Assembly: GCA_043806395.1 (NCBI GenBank)
Contig: JAZDHC010000126.1
Coordinates: 1 to 14,732 of the forward strand
Source: CG2-30-40-21 sp043806395
Lineage (GTDB): Bacteria > UBA9089 > CG2-30-40-21
Direction of reading: 5' to 3'
DNA: 14,732 nt
The notes beneath the pieces were generated by a model, which was given only the letters and a program-made list of their open reading frames with translations, was not told the origin of the DNA and did no database searches. Of the stretch, positions 1 through 7,073 are shown in pieces (position 1 is the first letter of the stretch; each line of letters begins with the position of its first letter). The position numbers and the translations under genes are program-made.

Positions 1-54
1 TTTCATCGTTTTTCATATGATTCCTTTCGGGCAAGGGGACATCATCTACAGAAT

Positions 55-90
55 ACAACCCCCTAACCCCCTTTTCTAAGGGGGAATATT
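55..90 (-). repeat. Dispersed C5/G5 hairpin repeat, copy 1
   Basis: A run of CCCCCTAACCCCC is followed by CTAAGGGGG, giving a short G/C-tract hairpin. The same element, allowing small changes, occurs inverted at 233-273 and in this orientation at 9400-9440. This marks it as a dispersed intergenic repeat of the REP type. I see no gene attached to it. Confidence 0.7.
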
Positions 91-178
91 GCACTCTCAA
101 CTAACCGCAAGCTTTCAAACAAAGGTGAACCGTCCCAAGATTAAGATATTAAGAGAAAATAGAAAATAAAGAAAAACA

Positions 179-315
179 GGCATGGTTCAAATCAGGGTAA
201 CAAATTGAGCAATCAAGTATCTATGTTTTCCTAATTCCCCCTTAAAAAGGGGGTTAGGGGGTTGTTCTTCTCTGTATCATCTGTGACCCTGCGGTGAACA
301 ATTTTAAACCATGCC
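179..315. mobile_element. Possible miniature inverted-repeat element (about 137 bp)
   Basis: The ends are imperfect inverted repeats: GGCATGGTTCAAAT at 179-192 against the reverse complement of 301-315, GGCATGGTTTAAAAT. A second matching block (CAGGGT followed by A or C and ACA) lies further in on both arms, offset by a few bases. The interior holds copy 2 of the C5/G5 repeat and no reading frame. This is the shape of a non-autonomous MITE. No target-site duplication was confirmed, so it could instead be a chance or folded intergenic structure. Confidence 0.4.
233..273 (+). repeat. Dispersed C5/G5 hairpin repeat, copy 2
   Basis: CCCCCTT (237-243) pairs with AAGGGGG (247-253), followed by TTAGGGGGTTGTTCTTCTCT. 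The reverse complement of 9400-9440 matches over roughly 40 bases, including the GTTGTTCTTCTCT tail, so the repeat unit is longer than the G/C tracts alone. Confidence 0.7.
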
Positions 316-442
316 ATTTTTTGCAATAAAATGAGAGGGCTTAGGACTGTATTCATAGAGGGAAAAAAAGGATTTTGGAGTTAATTCTGCTTTCAAGGTC
401 TGATCTCAATCCTCCCCTATTGACTTTGTCAAATGTGTAGGT

Positions 443-478
443 CTGACACCTTCTCCTTTCCTGACACCTTCTCCTTTC
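443..478 (+). repeat. 18-bp perfect tandem duplication
   Basis: CTGACACCTTCTCCTTTC occurs twice in a row (443-460 and 461-478), then begins again with CTGA. It lies in the leader upstream of the methyltransferase gene. No regulatory role can be read from it. Confidence 0.85.
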
Positions 479-512
479 CTGATGAAAAAAGGATTGCGAC
501 GGTGGCATAAGA

Positions 513-533
513 GGGCAGGTGCGAGACCTGCCC
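513..533. repeat. REP-like hairpin upstream of the methyltransferase
   Basis: GGGCAGGT (513-520) pairs perfectly with ACCTGCCC (526-533) around a GCGAG loop. No T-run follows on the + strand, so this is not a standard terminator. It sits about 32 bases before the methyltransferase start and would lie in that gene's 5' leader. It looks like a dispersed palindromic repeat. Confidence 0.6.
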
Positions 534-565
534 CGACGACTTAATGAAAAATGGAGGTAAGAGCT

Positions 566-1249
566 ATGAACACTATTGCCCAATGGGAAAAGGAATGGGA
601 TAAGTTTTATGTTGATGGAGCGGATGTTATTTGGCATCCGAGTGAGAGTGTTATAAAATTTATAAATTCTACCATAAAAAAGGAAAGCAAAAAAATAGAA
701 AGGGTGCTTGATCTTGGTTGTGGCAATGGTAGGCATATTGTCTATCTTGCTCGAGAGAAATGGAATGTTTGTGGTCTGGATATATCCCAAAAATCACTTG
801 ATATTGCTGAGGAATGGTTGGAAAGGGAAGGGCTTCTTGCGGAATTAAAAAAAGGTTGTGCTACTGCCCTCCCGTATCCTGATGAGTATTTTGATGTTGT
901 TATCTGTTTTGGGGTGCTTGATCATCTTCTTTTTGATGATACTGAGACAGCTATTACCGAGATTGACAGGGTTCTTAAGCCTGGAGGACTTGTCTTTTTA
1001 AGCCTACGATCCACCAGAGATACAGATTGTGGTCGTGGGGATGAGGTGGAGCATAATACCTTTTTGATTAATGGTGCTGCAGAACAAGGACTTGCTCAAC
1101 ATTTTTTTGATGCTGCGGAAATAAAGGACATGCTTGTTGATTTTTCTTTAAGGTATATGGAATGCGAGGAGCGATTGTACGGTGATTTTCTTTCCTACAT
1201 CTATTCTCGATGGGTAGTTGTTGCTGAAAAATTACCAGTGATTGCCTGA
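566..1249 (+). CDS. Class I SAM-dependent methyltransferase
   Basis: A protein of 227 residues that is probably cytosolic and transfers a methyl group from S-adenosylmethionine to an unknown acceptor. The class I Rossmann signature is clear: motif I VLDLGCGNG at about residues 47-55, an acidic residue ending beta-2 in CGLDIS (about 72), a motif II-like segment YPDEYFDVVICFGVLDHL (about 103-120) and VLKPGGLVFLSL (about 137-148). This is the UbiE/methyltransf_11 layout. An ATG at 551 is in frame, but its own codons contain the GGAGG ribosome site, which sits 8 bases before the ATG at 566, so 566 is the start used here. The phospholipase-like gene follows after 10 bases, suggesting co-transcription. 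The substrate cannot be deduced; small-molecule, lipid and tRNA targets all remain possible. Confidence 0.92.
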   Translation: MNTIAQWEKEWDKFYVDGADVIWHPSESVIKFINSTIKKESKKIERVLDLGCGNGRHIVYLAREKWNVCGLDISQKSLDIAEEWLEREGLLAELKKGCATALPYPDEYFDVVICFGVLDHLLFDDTETAITEIDRVLKPGGLVFLSLRSTRDTDCGRGDEVEHNTFLINGAAEQGLAQHFFDAAEIKDMLVDFSLRYMECEERLYGDFLSYIYSRWVVVAEKLPVIA

Positions 1250-1259
1250 GTAGTTACCT

Positions 1260-2912
1260 ATGAAGATTAAAATGATTATGGCTATAATTTGTATTATGAT
1301 TCCTACTGCATGTTATATTTTCCAATCCAATAAGCCTGAACTTCCGGGTACGAATATATCCCATACTATTCCTGTATCGAATAATCATCTCCAACTCCTT
1401 ATTGATTCTACAGCACTTGATCCACAATCAGGAAAATACATCATTTGTCATGAAAACTTTGACAGGGTGCTGGCGATGATTAAAGGGGCAAGAAGGTGGA
1501 TATTCGTTGATTTTTTCTTATGGAATGGGTGGCAGGGTAGTATTCCTTCCAATCATCGTCAGCTTTCCGAAGAATTGGCTGAGGCACTTATTCATAAGAA
1601 ACAGGATTGTCCCAAGATAAACATATTAGTATTAACCGATCCGATTAACAGGATCTATGGGAATATGGAACCTGAGTTTTTTTGCCGTATGAAAGATGCA
1701 GGGATTGGGATTGTTTTTACTGATTTGTCTAAGATGAATGATAGCAACCTTATCTATAGTCCACCCATAAACATGCTTGACACCTGTTTTGGAAAGATTC
1801 CATGGATAAACAGGCTACTGAATAAATCTTTCCTGCCAAATATTATAGACATTAATGGTAAACAGTTGAGCTTACGACAGGTGGGACGGCTGCTTTTTTT
1901 CAAGGCAAACCATCGCAAGGTGATAATTACTGACGGACACCCACAAGGAGGTAGCACCTCTGGCGGAGGTAGTACCTCTGGCAGGGATGTCCCTACTACA
2001 GTTGCTGGTGATTGGCAAATGCTGGTGACCAGTTTTAATCCGGCTGATGGTAGTTCAGCCAATTCAAACTGTGGATTGTTTGCCTCTGGAGATATTGCTC
2101 TGGCTGCACTTGATGCGGAGCTTTCTTGCGTAGAATGGTCAGCAGTCAATTCCTGTAATATCCTGGGAGATGCAAAACAACTGCTTTCTTTGTTCAGAGA
2201 GGCACAACGGAAAGGCACAAAGGCACAAAGCATTCAGGTGTCAGAGAAATTCCACCCCCTACCCCCGCCAGCGGGGGACATACCAAAGGTGCTGCCTTTG
2301 AATCCTGCATTGAATAATCCAACCATTGAATGGCTGACAGAAGGGGCTATCCTGAATCGTATCCTTGATATGCTTAATTATGCTGGTCCAGGGGATGAGG
2401 TACGGATGGCTATTTTTTACCTTTCTGAGAGAAGGGTAATTCAAGCAATTAAATCCGCAGCAAAAAAAGGGGCAAATATCCGAATAATTATGGATGCTAA
2501 CCGTGATGCCTTTGGCCACATCAAGATAGGCATACCAAATCGTCCTGTAGCAGCTGAGTTGCTCAAGGTAGAAAATATCGCTATCCGTTGGGCAGATACC
2601 CATGGCAAACAATTTCATTCCAAGGCTATCTGTATTGTAAATAAAAATAAGCAAAAATACCAATTTATGTGTGGCTCTGCAAACTGGACAAGACGAAATC
2701 TCGCAGACCTTAATCTGGAGGCAAACCTATGTGTGAATAATGCACCGGAGATAGCCTTAAAATTTATTGAATATTTTGACCAAGCATGGTATAATAAAGA
2801 TGGGCTAAAGCATACCGTTGATTACCTTGAGATTGGTGAAAAGGGATGGCAGCTTTTTTGGAAGACTATTGTTTATCGGTTACAGGAAACAACAGGTGCG
2901 GGCACATTTTAG
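1260..2912 (+). CDS. Phospholipase D / cardiolipin synthase-like lipoprotein
   Basis: A 550-residue PLD-superfamily protein. The N-terminus has a hydrophobic stretch ending in a lipobox-like PTAC (Cys18), so it is probably a lipoprotein acting outside the inner membrane. The two catalytic halves are visible. The first carries HRKVIITD (His218, Lys220, Asp225). The second carries HSKAICIV (His453, Lys455) followed by GSANW at about 472-476. In the second motif the usual Asp is replaced by Val, with Asn next to it, a departure from strict HKD. FVDFFLWNGWQG and VLTDPINRIYG near the front match bacterial cardiolipin-synthase-like enzymes. Between the motifs are a duplicated GGSTSG linker (18-bp tandem repeat) and a proline-rich stretch encoded by a GC hairpin, both lineage-specific insertions. 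Activity could be phospholipid transfer or hydrolysis; nuclease-like PLDs are the alternative. The start lacks a good ribosome site. Confidence 0.9.
   Translation: MKIKMIMAIICIMIPTACYIFQSNKPELPGTNISHTIPVSNNHLQLLIDSTALDPQSGKYIICHENFDRVLAMIKGARRWIFVDFFLWNGWQGSIPSNHRQLSEELAEALIHKKQDCPKINILVLTDPINRIYGNMEPEFFCRMKDAGIGIVFTDLSKMNDSNLIYSPPINMLDTCFGKIPWINRLLNKSFLPNIIDINGKQLSLRQVGRLLFFKANHRKVIITDGHPQGGSTSGGGSTSGRDVPTTVAGDWQMLVTSFNPADGSSANSNCGLFASGDIALAALDAELSCVEWSAVNSCNILGDAKQLLSLFREAQRKGTKAQSIQVSEKFHPLPPPAGDIPKVLPLNPALNNPTIEWLTEGAILNRILDMLNYAGPGDEVRMAIFYLSERRVIQAIKSAAKKGANIRIIMDANRDAFGHIKIGIPNRPVAAELLKVENIAIRWADTHGKQFHSKAICIVNKNKQKYQFMCGSANWTRRNLADLNLEANLCVNNAPEIALKFIEYFDQAWYNKDGLKHTVDYLEIGEKGWQLFWKTIVYRLQETTGAGTF
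1947..1982 (+). repeat. In-frame 18-bp tandem duplication in the PLD gene
   Basis: GGAGGTAGCACCTCTGGC (1947-1964) is followed by the same unit with one change (1965-1982). It encodes GGSTSG twice, a flexible glycine/serine linker shortly after the first HKD motif. The third-position difference keeps the peptide identical. Confidence 0.85.
2201..2228 (+). repeat. GGCACAA repeats within the PLD gene
   Basis: GGCACAA occurs at 2201-2207, 2214-2220 and 2222-2228 inside the coding region, giving the RKGTKAQ segment. It resembles simple short repeats more often found between genes, and it lies just before a hairpin repeat at 2262-2277. Confidence 0.5.
2262..2277. repeat. GC hairpin inside the PLD coding region
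   Basis: CCCCCGC (2262-2268) and GCGGGGG (2271-2277) form a perfect 7-bp stem with a 2-base loop. The sequence before it, CACCCCCTA, recalls the intergenic C5 repeats of this window. In frame it encodes HPLPPPAGD, a likely disordered loop. This looks like an intergenic-type palindrome captured by a gene. Confidence 0.65.
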
Positions 2913-2917
2913 GATTA

Positions 2918-2932
2918 ATGTGTTCCACACAT
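2918..2932. terminator. Weak hairpin between convergent genes
   Basis: ATGTGT (2918-2923) and ACACAT (2927-2932) form a 6-bp stem around TCC in the 47-base gap between the convergent PLD and qmoC stops. It is AT-rich and has no clear T-run on either side, so a terminator role is only suggested by position. Confidence 0.25.
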
Positions 2933-2959
2933 GTTGCACTTCATTTTTGAAACGATGGA

Positions 2960-4060
2960 TTACCTTCCTGTCTTCTTTGCATAAACCATGGCTATTGTTC
3001 TATAAACCATGTGTGCCAATTTGGAATAAGGGGCATAAAAGAAGAGGAAGAATACAGAGACAAGATGAATAAAATATATTGGATAGGCAATTGTAGCCAT
3101 ACCCATTAATCTTGTTATTTCGGCAAGTATGCCTGATAGCACTACGACATAAATTACCCCAATAAACAGCCAGTCAAAATAGCTGCCAATGCTTGTCTGT
3201 GCCTTGACACTCAATCGGTTGACAACCACTAATGTAATGCCTACCAAAAGGGCTATGGCACTAATATTTCCGATTATCTTTAAGGGCGAGGTTAATGCAT
3301 ATGGTGAATGTTTGCCCATGATATACAGGTAGAATACAGCCAATGCTGTGGTAATGGCAAGCCCGATAAATCCATACAAAACCCCCATATGGGCAATGGC
3401 TCTTCCCTTGTTTACCTCGCACTTCCTGAATCTATTGTGTGCCAGAATCTCCAGCTTTACGGAGATAAGGGCTGGGATAATGGACGCAAGGCTGCATTTA
3501 CCATTGCCTTGACTAATATTCTTCCAAAATCTATATACCCCACCAGCAAACACCATGGCAGCAAACATAAATACAGGAATAAATACCGCATCAATAATGG
3601 TATGAGGCATAAGGTGTCCAAATACTATTTCCCCTTCTGGAATGTACAGATGTCCGGTAGCCCCAAGTACAGCCAGAAGAAACAGCACAGGGAAGGCAAT
3701 AAGAAGCGGTAGATATTTTGCCTGCCCAACCATTGTTGCCAAAAATTCAGGAAAGGCATAATGAGCAATCGTGAGTTTTCTGACTGCTCCAACCACCTCA
3801 CCAGGTTTTGCTCCTCTGGGACAATATGCCGTACAATCACCACATTGGTGACAAAGCCAGATGTCCGGGTCGCTTACTAATTTATCCTTCAAACCCCACT
3901 GAGCATTGATCATCTCCTTCCTTGGGAATGGGCTATCATCTGGTGATAGCTTGCATACAACCGAACATGTGGCACACTGGTAGCATTTCTTGAGTGATTC
4001 ACCACCGGATGAGATTATTTGTTTGACAACAGTTAAGTCTGGCTTGATTATATCTGCCAT
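2960..4060 (-). CDS. qmoC: Quinone-interacting membrane oxidoreductase subunit QmoC
   Basis: Membrane subunit of the Qmo complex, 366 residues. It takes electrons from the membrane quinol pool and feeds QmoAB, which reduces APS reductase. The N-terminal soluble part resembles HdrC and has two 4Fe-4S sites: CYQCATCSVVC (Cys26, 29, 32, 36) and CHQCGDCTAYCP (Cys70, 73, 76, 80). The C-terminal part resembles NarI/cytochrome b and has about six hydrophobic segments from residue 115 onward; histidines such as those in LAHNRF, IAHMG and YFIHL are candidate heme b ligands. Length and domain order match the family. GGAGG lies 8 bases before the ATG. It is 20 bases downstream of qmoB, the last gene of the unit, and converges with the PLD gene. 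Confidence 0.96.
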   Translation of the reverse strand: MADIIKPDLTVVKQIISSGGESLKKCYQCATCSVVCKLSPDDSPFPRKEMINAQWGLKDKLVSDPDIWLCHQCGDCTAYCPRGAKPGEVVGAVRKLTIAHYAFPEFLATMVGQAKYLPLLIAFPVLFLLAVLGATGHLYIPEGEIVFGHLMPHTIIDAVFIPVFMFAAMVFAGGVYRFWKNISQGNGKCSLASIIPALISVKLEILAHNRFRKCEVNKGRAIAHMGVLYGFIGLAITTALAVFYLYIMGKHSPYALTSPLKIIGNISAIALLVGITLVVVNRLSVKAQTSIGSYFDWLFIGVIYVVVLSGILAEITRLMGMATIAYPIYFIHLVSVFFLFFYAPYSKLAHMVYRTIAMVYAKKTGR

Positions 4061-4080
4061 TTTTTTGTCCTCCTCAAAAA

Positions 4081-6330
4081 TTAAAATCCCTTAAACGGAT
4101 TGGGTCCAACCTTCTCCATCGTTTCCATAAATTCACCAAATATCCCGGGAAGCAGAGAGTACTCGTTTATAGACAGCTCAATCATCTTTACCCGTTCAGA
4201 TTCAAGCCGCAATCTATCCAATGTCTCCTTGACCTTGCTCAATCTAATACTTGCCATCTCACTTCCCTTGACAAAATGACACTGGTAGTCATCCCCATGC
4301 TTACAACCTATCAGAATTATGCCATCAATCCCCTTGGACAGGGCATCTGTTATCCAGACAAGGTGTATAGAGCCCAGACACCGCACTGGTATAACCCGAA
4401 TATAAGGGCTAATGTTGAGCCGTTTTGCTCCAGCCATATCTAAGGCAGGCACAGCATCGTTTTCACACATAAAAACAAGAACCCTTGGTTTTTCCTCATC
4501 CTCCTCTGGGACTTCAATTGCCTTCATCATGGATGAGATAATATCAATGGAGTAATCCTTGAAACTGATAATCCTTTCTGGGCAAGCCCCCATACATGTC
4601 CCGCATCGTCTGCACCTTGTTGGACTTGGCAATGGGTTAAATTTTTCATCCTCATTAATTGCCCCAAATGGACACTCATCGGTACACCGCTTACATTGAG
4701 TACACCTTTGCATAAAGAAATCAGGATAGCTCATATCCCCAACCCTCGGGTGAACAGCTTTGCCCTGACTTGTAAGTTCAATGCACTGAATGGCTTTAAG
4801 TGCTGCACCAGTTGCGTCTTCCATACATGCCCCAATATCCATGGGGTGACGGACACAACCTGCGGCATATATCCCTGTGCGTCTTGTCTCATACGGAAAA
4901 CAGATAAAGTGTGAATCAGGGAAGCCATATCGTAGCTGTGGCAATTCTGGTCCCTGACGATATTCAAGGTTCAGGATGTCTGATGGGATGATGGTACCCG
5001 TTGATGCTGTCTCTGCTTGAGATGCTGTCTCTGCATTGCATTGTTCTGACTCGCAGGATGTTGTTTCTCCTCCAGTAGCAATCCCTACACCTGTTGCTGG
5101 CACCATGCCTGTTGCAAGTACAACCATATCTGTCTCAACCTGAATGCTTTTCCCCAGAAGTGTATCCTCAACCGTAATAATCAACCTATCCCCAGCCGCA
5201 GTCTCAACACCAACAACCTCACCCTTGGTCAAAAATATCCCCTCATCTTCTTGTGCCTTAATATAAAAATCCTCATGCTGTCCCATTGTCCGCATATCTT
5301 TGTAAAAGATATAGGCTGCTGCGTTTTCATCCTGTTGTCTGACATACAATGCCTGTTTCAGGGAGGTCATGCAGCAGGAGCTTGAGCAATATGGCAGATG
5401 GTTTGGGTCCCGAGAGCCTGCACACTGGATAAAGGCAATATTTTTTGCCTGTTTATTATCAGATGGCCTGAGTATTTTACCATTTTTGGCTAATTCTTCC
5501 ATCTGGACATTGGTGATCACATTTGGCGATACGCCAAAGCCAAGATGGGTAAGTCTGGTTGCATCATATGGCACAAACCCGGCAGCCAGAACAATTGCCC
5601 CAACCCTGAACTCGATCGTCTCACCCTTGTGGTTTAATGTTACGGCAAACAATCCAGGACCACCTGCAATCTTCTCAATCTTTGCAGCGGTATATACCTT
5701 GATATTTGAATTTGCCACAATTTCTTTGATCATTGCCTCATGTGGTGGTACTTGAAGGCTATCATAGGGAGGATTCGCAGGAAAGTGTTTGTAAAGCTTG
5801 CCTGAGAAGCCACCAAGATTATCCCGTTTTTCCACAAGTATTACCTGTTGACCAGCCTTGCCAGCCTCAATAGCAGCGGTCATACCAGTTACCCCGCCAC
5901 CAATAACCAGCACAGTCCTGTTTATCTCATCCGTGGGTTTGTATGGATCTAAGAGTTGAGTTTTTTGTGCCTTAACAATACCCATGCGCAAATAATCTTC
6001 TGCCATCATCTGGGTATCTTCATTATTTGCCGGCTGACTCCAGACCACATGCTCCCTCAAGTTCACCCGCTCTATAATTTTATCACCATTAAATATAAAT
6101 ATATCCTGATTTGCCCGCAAAGAGCAGGCAGCAATAACAATGGTATTTACCCCTTCAGCCTCACAATCCTTATTAATTATCTCCACCCCGTCACGGCTAC
6201 AAAGGCAGTCATGTGTTTTACACACAGGCACCTTGTATGTCTTGACAGCTATTGTTGTTAATTTTTCTATATCAAGGCTATCTCCAATCCCACAGCCGCT
6301 GCAAATATAAACACCAATTTTTTTATCCAT
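4081..6330 (-). CDS. qmoB: Quinone-interacting membrane oxidoreductase subunit QmoB
   Basis: HdrA/MvhD-like flavo-iron-sulfur subunit of Qmo, 749 residues, cytoplasmic. The N-terminal domain has HdrA-type cysteines (YICSGCG, Cys10 and Cys13, then VCKTHDCLC). An FAD-binding VLVIGGGVTGM follows at about residues 137-147, with EKRDNLGG after it. Two ferredoxin sites lie at about 540-590 (CTQCKRCTDECP and CRRCGTCMGACP). The MvhD-like C-terminus includes VFMCEND, VRCLGS and GCKHGDDYQC. Residues about 409-447 are an unusual Ser/Thr/Ala/Glu-rich insertion containing AETASQAETAS, produced by an 18-bp tandem duplication. The start codon lies inside the end of the upstream toxin gene (8-base overlap), and its GGGGG ribosome site is within the toxin codons, so translation is probably coupled. 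In relatives qmoA directly precedes it; here 1.75 kb intervenes. Confidence 0.96.
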   Translation of the reverse strand: MDKKIGVYICSGCGIGDSLDIEKLTTIAVKTYKVPVCKTHDCLCSRDGVEIINKDCEAEGVNTIVIAACSLRANQDIFIFNGDKIIERVNLREHVVWSQPANNEDTQMMAEDYLRMGIVKAQKTQLLDPYKPTDEINRTVLVIGGGVTGMTAAIEAGKAGQQVILVEKRDNLGGFSGKLYKHFPANPPYDSLQVPPHEAMIKEIVANSNIKVYTAAKIEKIAGGPGLFAVTLNHKGETIEFRVGAIVLAAGFVPYDATRLTHLGFGVSPNVITNVQMEELAKNGKILRPSDNKQAKNIAFIQCAGSRDPNHLPYCSSSCCMTSLKQALYVRQQDENAAAYIFYKDMRTMGQHEDFYIKAQEDEGIFLTKGEVVGVETAAGDRLIITVEDTLLGKSIQVETDMVVLATGMVPATGVGIATGGETTSCESEQCNAETASQAETASTGTIIPSDILNLEYRQGPELPQLRYGFPDSHFICFPYETRRTGIYAAGCVRHPMDIGACMEDATGAALKAIQCIELTSQGKAVHPRVGDMSYPDFFMQRCTQCKRCTDECPFGAINEDEKFNPLPSPTRCRRCGTCMGACPERIISFKDYSIDIISSMMKAIEVPEEDEEKPRVLVFMCENDAVPALDMAGAKRLNISPYIRVIPVRCLGSIHLVWITDALSKGIDGIILIGCKHGDDYQCHFVKGSEMASIRLSKVKETLDRLRLESERVKMIELSINEYSLLPGIFGEFMETMEKVGPNPFKGF
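5003..5034 (-). repeat. In-frame 18-bp tandem duplication in qmoB
   Basis: GATGCTGTCTCTGC recurs at an 18-base period (5003-5016 and 5021-5034). On the coding strand it yields AETASQ followed by AETAS, in a low-complexity insertion of QmoB that sits between conserved FAD-domain segments. Confidence 0.75.
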
Positions 6331-6637
6331 AATTACCCCCGTTTCTGCCCTTCAAATTTATTTTCGAAAAATCTCTTTTGCCATGAATTAATGCAAGTAT
6401 TGCAATCTTACTGGAGAATATTTCATAAACAAGACGATAGGAATAGATTAACAACTCTCGAACATTAGGCTCACTTATCTCTGGAACGATTCTACCAATT
6501 TCAGGAAAGATATTCAATCTTTCTGATTTTTCAACGATTTCAAATGATACCTTTTGAGCATAGAATTTGGAATCCCTTGCAATATAGTCATAAACCGATT
6601 TTAAGTCTTGTTTTGCCGGATCAGTCCACTCTACCAT
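6323..6637 (-). CDS. ParE/RelE-superfamily toxin
   Basis: A 104-residue toxin of the RelE/ParE fold, the poisonous half of a type II toxin-antitoxin pair. Family features are WTDPAKQDLKSVYDYIARDS at the N-terminus, FPEIGRIVPE in the middle, RELLIYSYRLVYEI, and a final strand with ILALIHGKRDF. The sequence looks closer to ParE (gyrase-directed) than to RelE (ribosome-dependent mRNase), but the target cannot be decided here. Its start overlaps the antitoxin stop by 7 bases, the usual coupled layout. The last dozen or so residues (SKINLKGRNGGNYG) extend past the normal ending and read through the qmoB ribosome site into its ATG. This suggests the frame was lengthened when the module landed next to qmoB. 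Confidence 0.86.
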   Translation of the reverse strand: MVEWTDPAKQDLKSVYDYIARDSKFYAQKVSFEIVEKSERLNIFPEIGRIVPEISEPNVRELLIYSYRLVYEIFSSKIAILALIHGKRDFSKINLKGRNGGNYG

Positions 6638-6816
6638 GTTTGCATTTCTCTTTTTAATTCTTCAACAGAAATTGTGTTACCCCTTTCTACTGATTCTCTG
6701 CCTTTTTTTACCTTATCAATCACATAAAGTTCGTACATAATATCATCAATGGTTACAGAATCAGACAATGTTGAAATTGCTCTAATTGCCTCTTGTTTTA
6801 ATGTCTCCATGGTCAT
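6631..6816 (-). CDS. Type II antitoxin, partner of the ParE/RelE-like toxin
   Basis: A small acidic/basic protein of 61 residues directly upstream of the toxin and overlapping its start. Such antitoxins bind and neutralise the toxin and usually repress their own promoter. The sequence TLSDSVTIDDIMYELYVIDKV is followed by ERGNTISVEELKREMQTW, a toxin-wrapping tail common in antitoxins paired with ParE-like toxins. An in-frame ATG exists at 6831, but its own codons (ATGAGGAGAG) supply an AGGAG ribosome site 7 bases before the ATG at 6816, so 6816 is preferred. A further ATG lies at 6810. No DNA-binding motif is obvious by eye. Confidence 0.8.
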   Translation of the reverse strand: MTMETLKQEAIRAISTLSDSVTIDDIMYELYVIDKVKKGRESVERGNTISVEELKREMQTW

Positions 6817-6883
6817 AACATCTCTCCTCATTTTTATAATCGGCAGAATTTACTCCATCATTGAGTCAACTTAATTCTTCTTC

Positions 6884-7061
6884 TCACATTCAAGGTGCGA
6901 TTCTAATTAAACTTTTTTCTCCGTTAAGCAAAGGGTAATTTCATATAACATTCCCGATGTTTGTGAAACCCGAAGAATTTGGATGATCGTAGCGAACCAC
7001 AAACACCGTGTTATCTGTCGTTACGGGCAATTTTTTTTCTAATTCACAATTCAAGATGCGA
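6884..7061. repeat. Direct repeat pair flanking the first attC-like site
   Basis: TCACATTCAAGGTGCGA at 6884-6900 and TCACAATTCAAGATGCGA at 7044-7061 are near-identical direct repeats about 160 bases apart, bracketing the inverted-repeat structure at 6945-7014. The 6832-7073 gap otherwise holds no gene. Confidence 0.55.
6945..7014. repeat. attC-like imperfect inverted repeat, copy 1
   Basis: Outer arms ATAACA (6945-6950) and TGTTAT (7009-7014) surround inner arms TGTTTGTG (6958-6965) and CACAAACA (6998-7005). The spacers are uneven, 7 and 3 bases. The 32-base centre contains CCGAAGAATTTGG and AGCGAAC. A nested pair of stems ending in TAAC/GTTA, 57-141 bp long, is the design of integron attC sites. 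The core site GTTATCT departs from the GTTRRRY consensus, so assignment is tentative. Confidence 0.45.
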
Positions 7062-7073
7062 CACTCTCCTCCC

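Noticed and set aside
353..790. Minus-strand open frame of 145 codons over the methyltransferase leader and start
   Set aside because: It runs antisense to a convincing methyltransferase, contains the translated tandem repeat and has no recognisable protein features.
1754..2663. Two minus-strand open frames opposite the PLD gene
   Set aside because: Both are antisense to a gene with clear catalytic motifs and have no independent support.
4731..5755. Short plus- and minus-strand frames within qmoB
   Set aside because: They are alternative-frame shadows of qmoB without ribosome sites or family features.
6833..6869. TTGACT and TTATAA on the minus strand as a promoter for the toxin-antitoxin pair
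   Set aside because: The spacing is well over 20 bases and no acceptable -10 lies at 16-18 bases, so the pairing is unconvincing.
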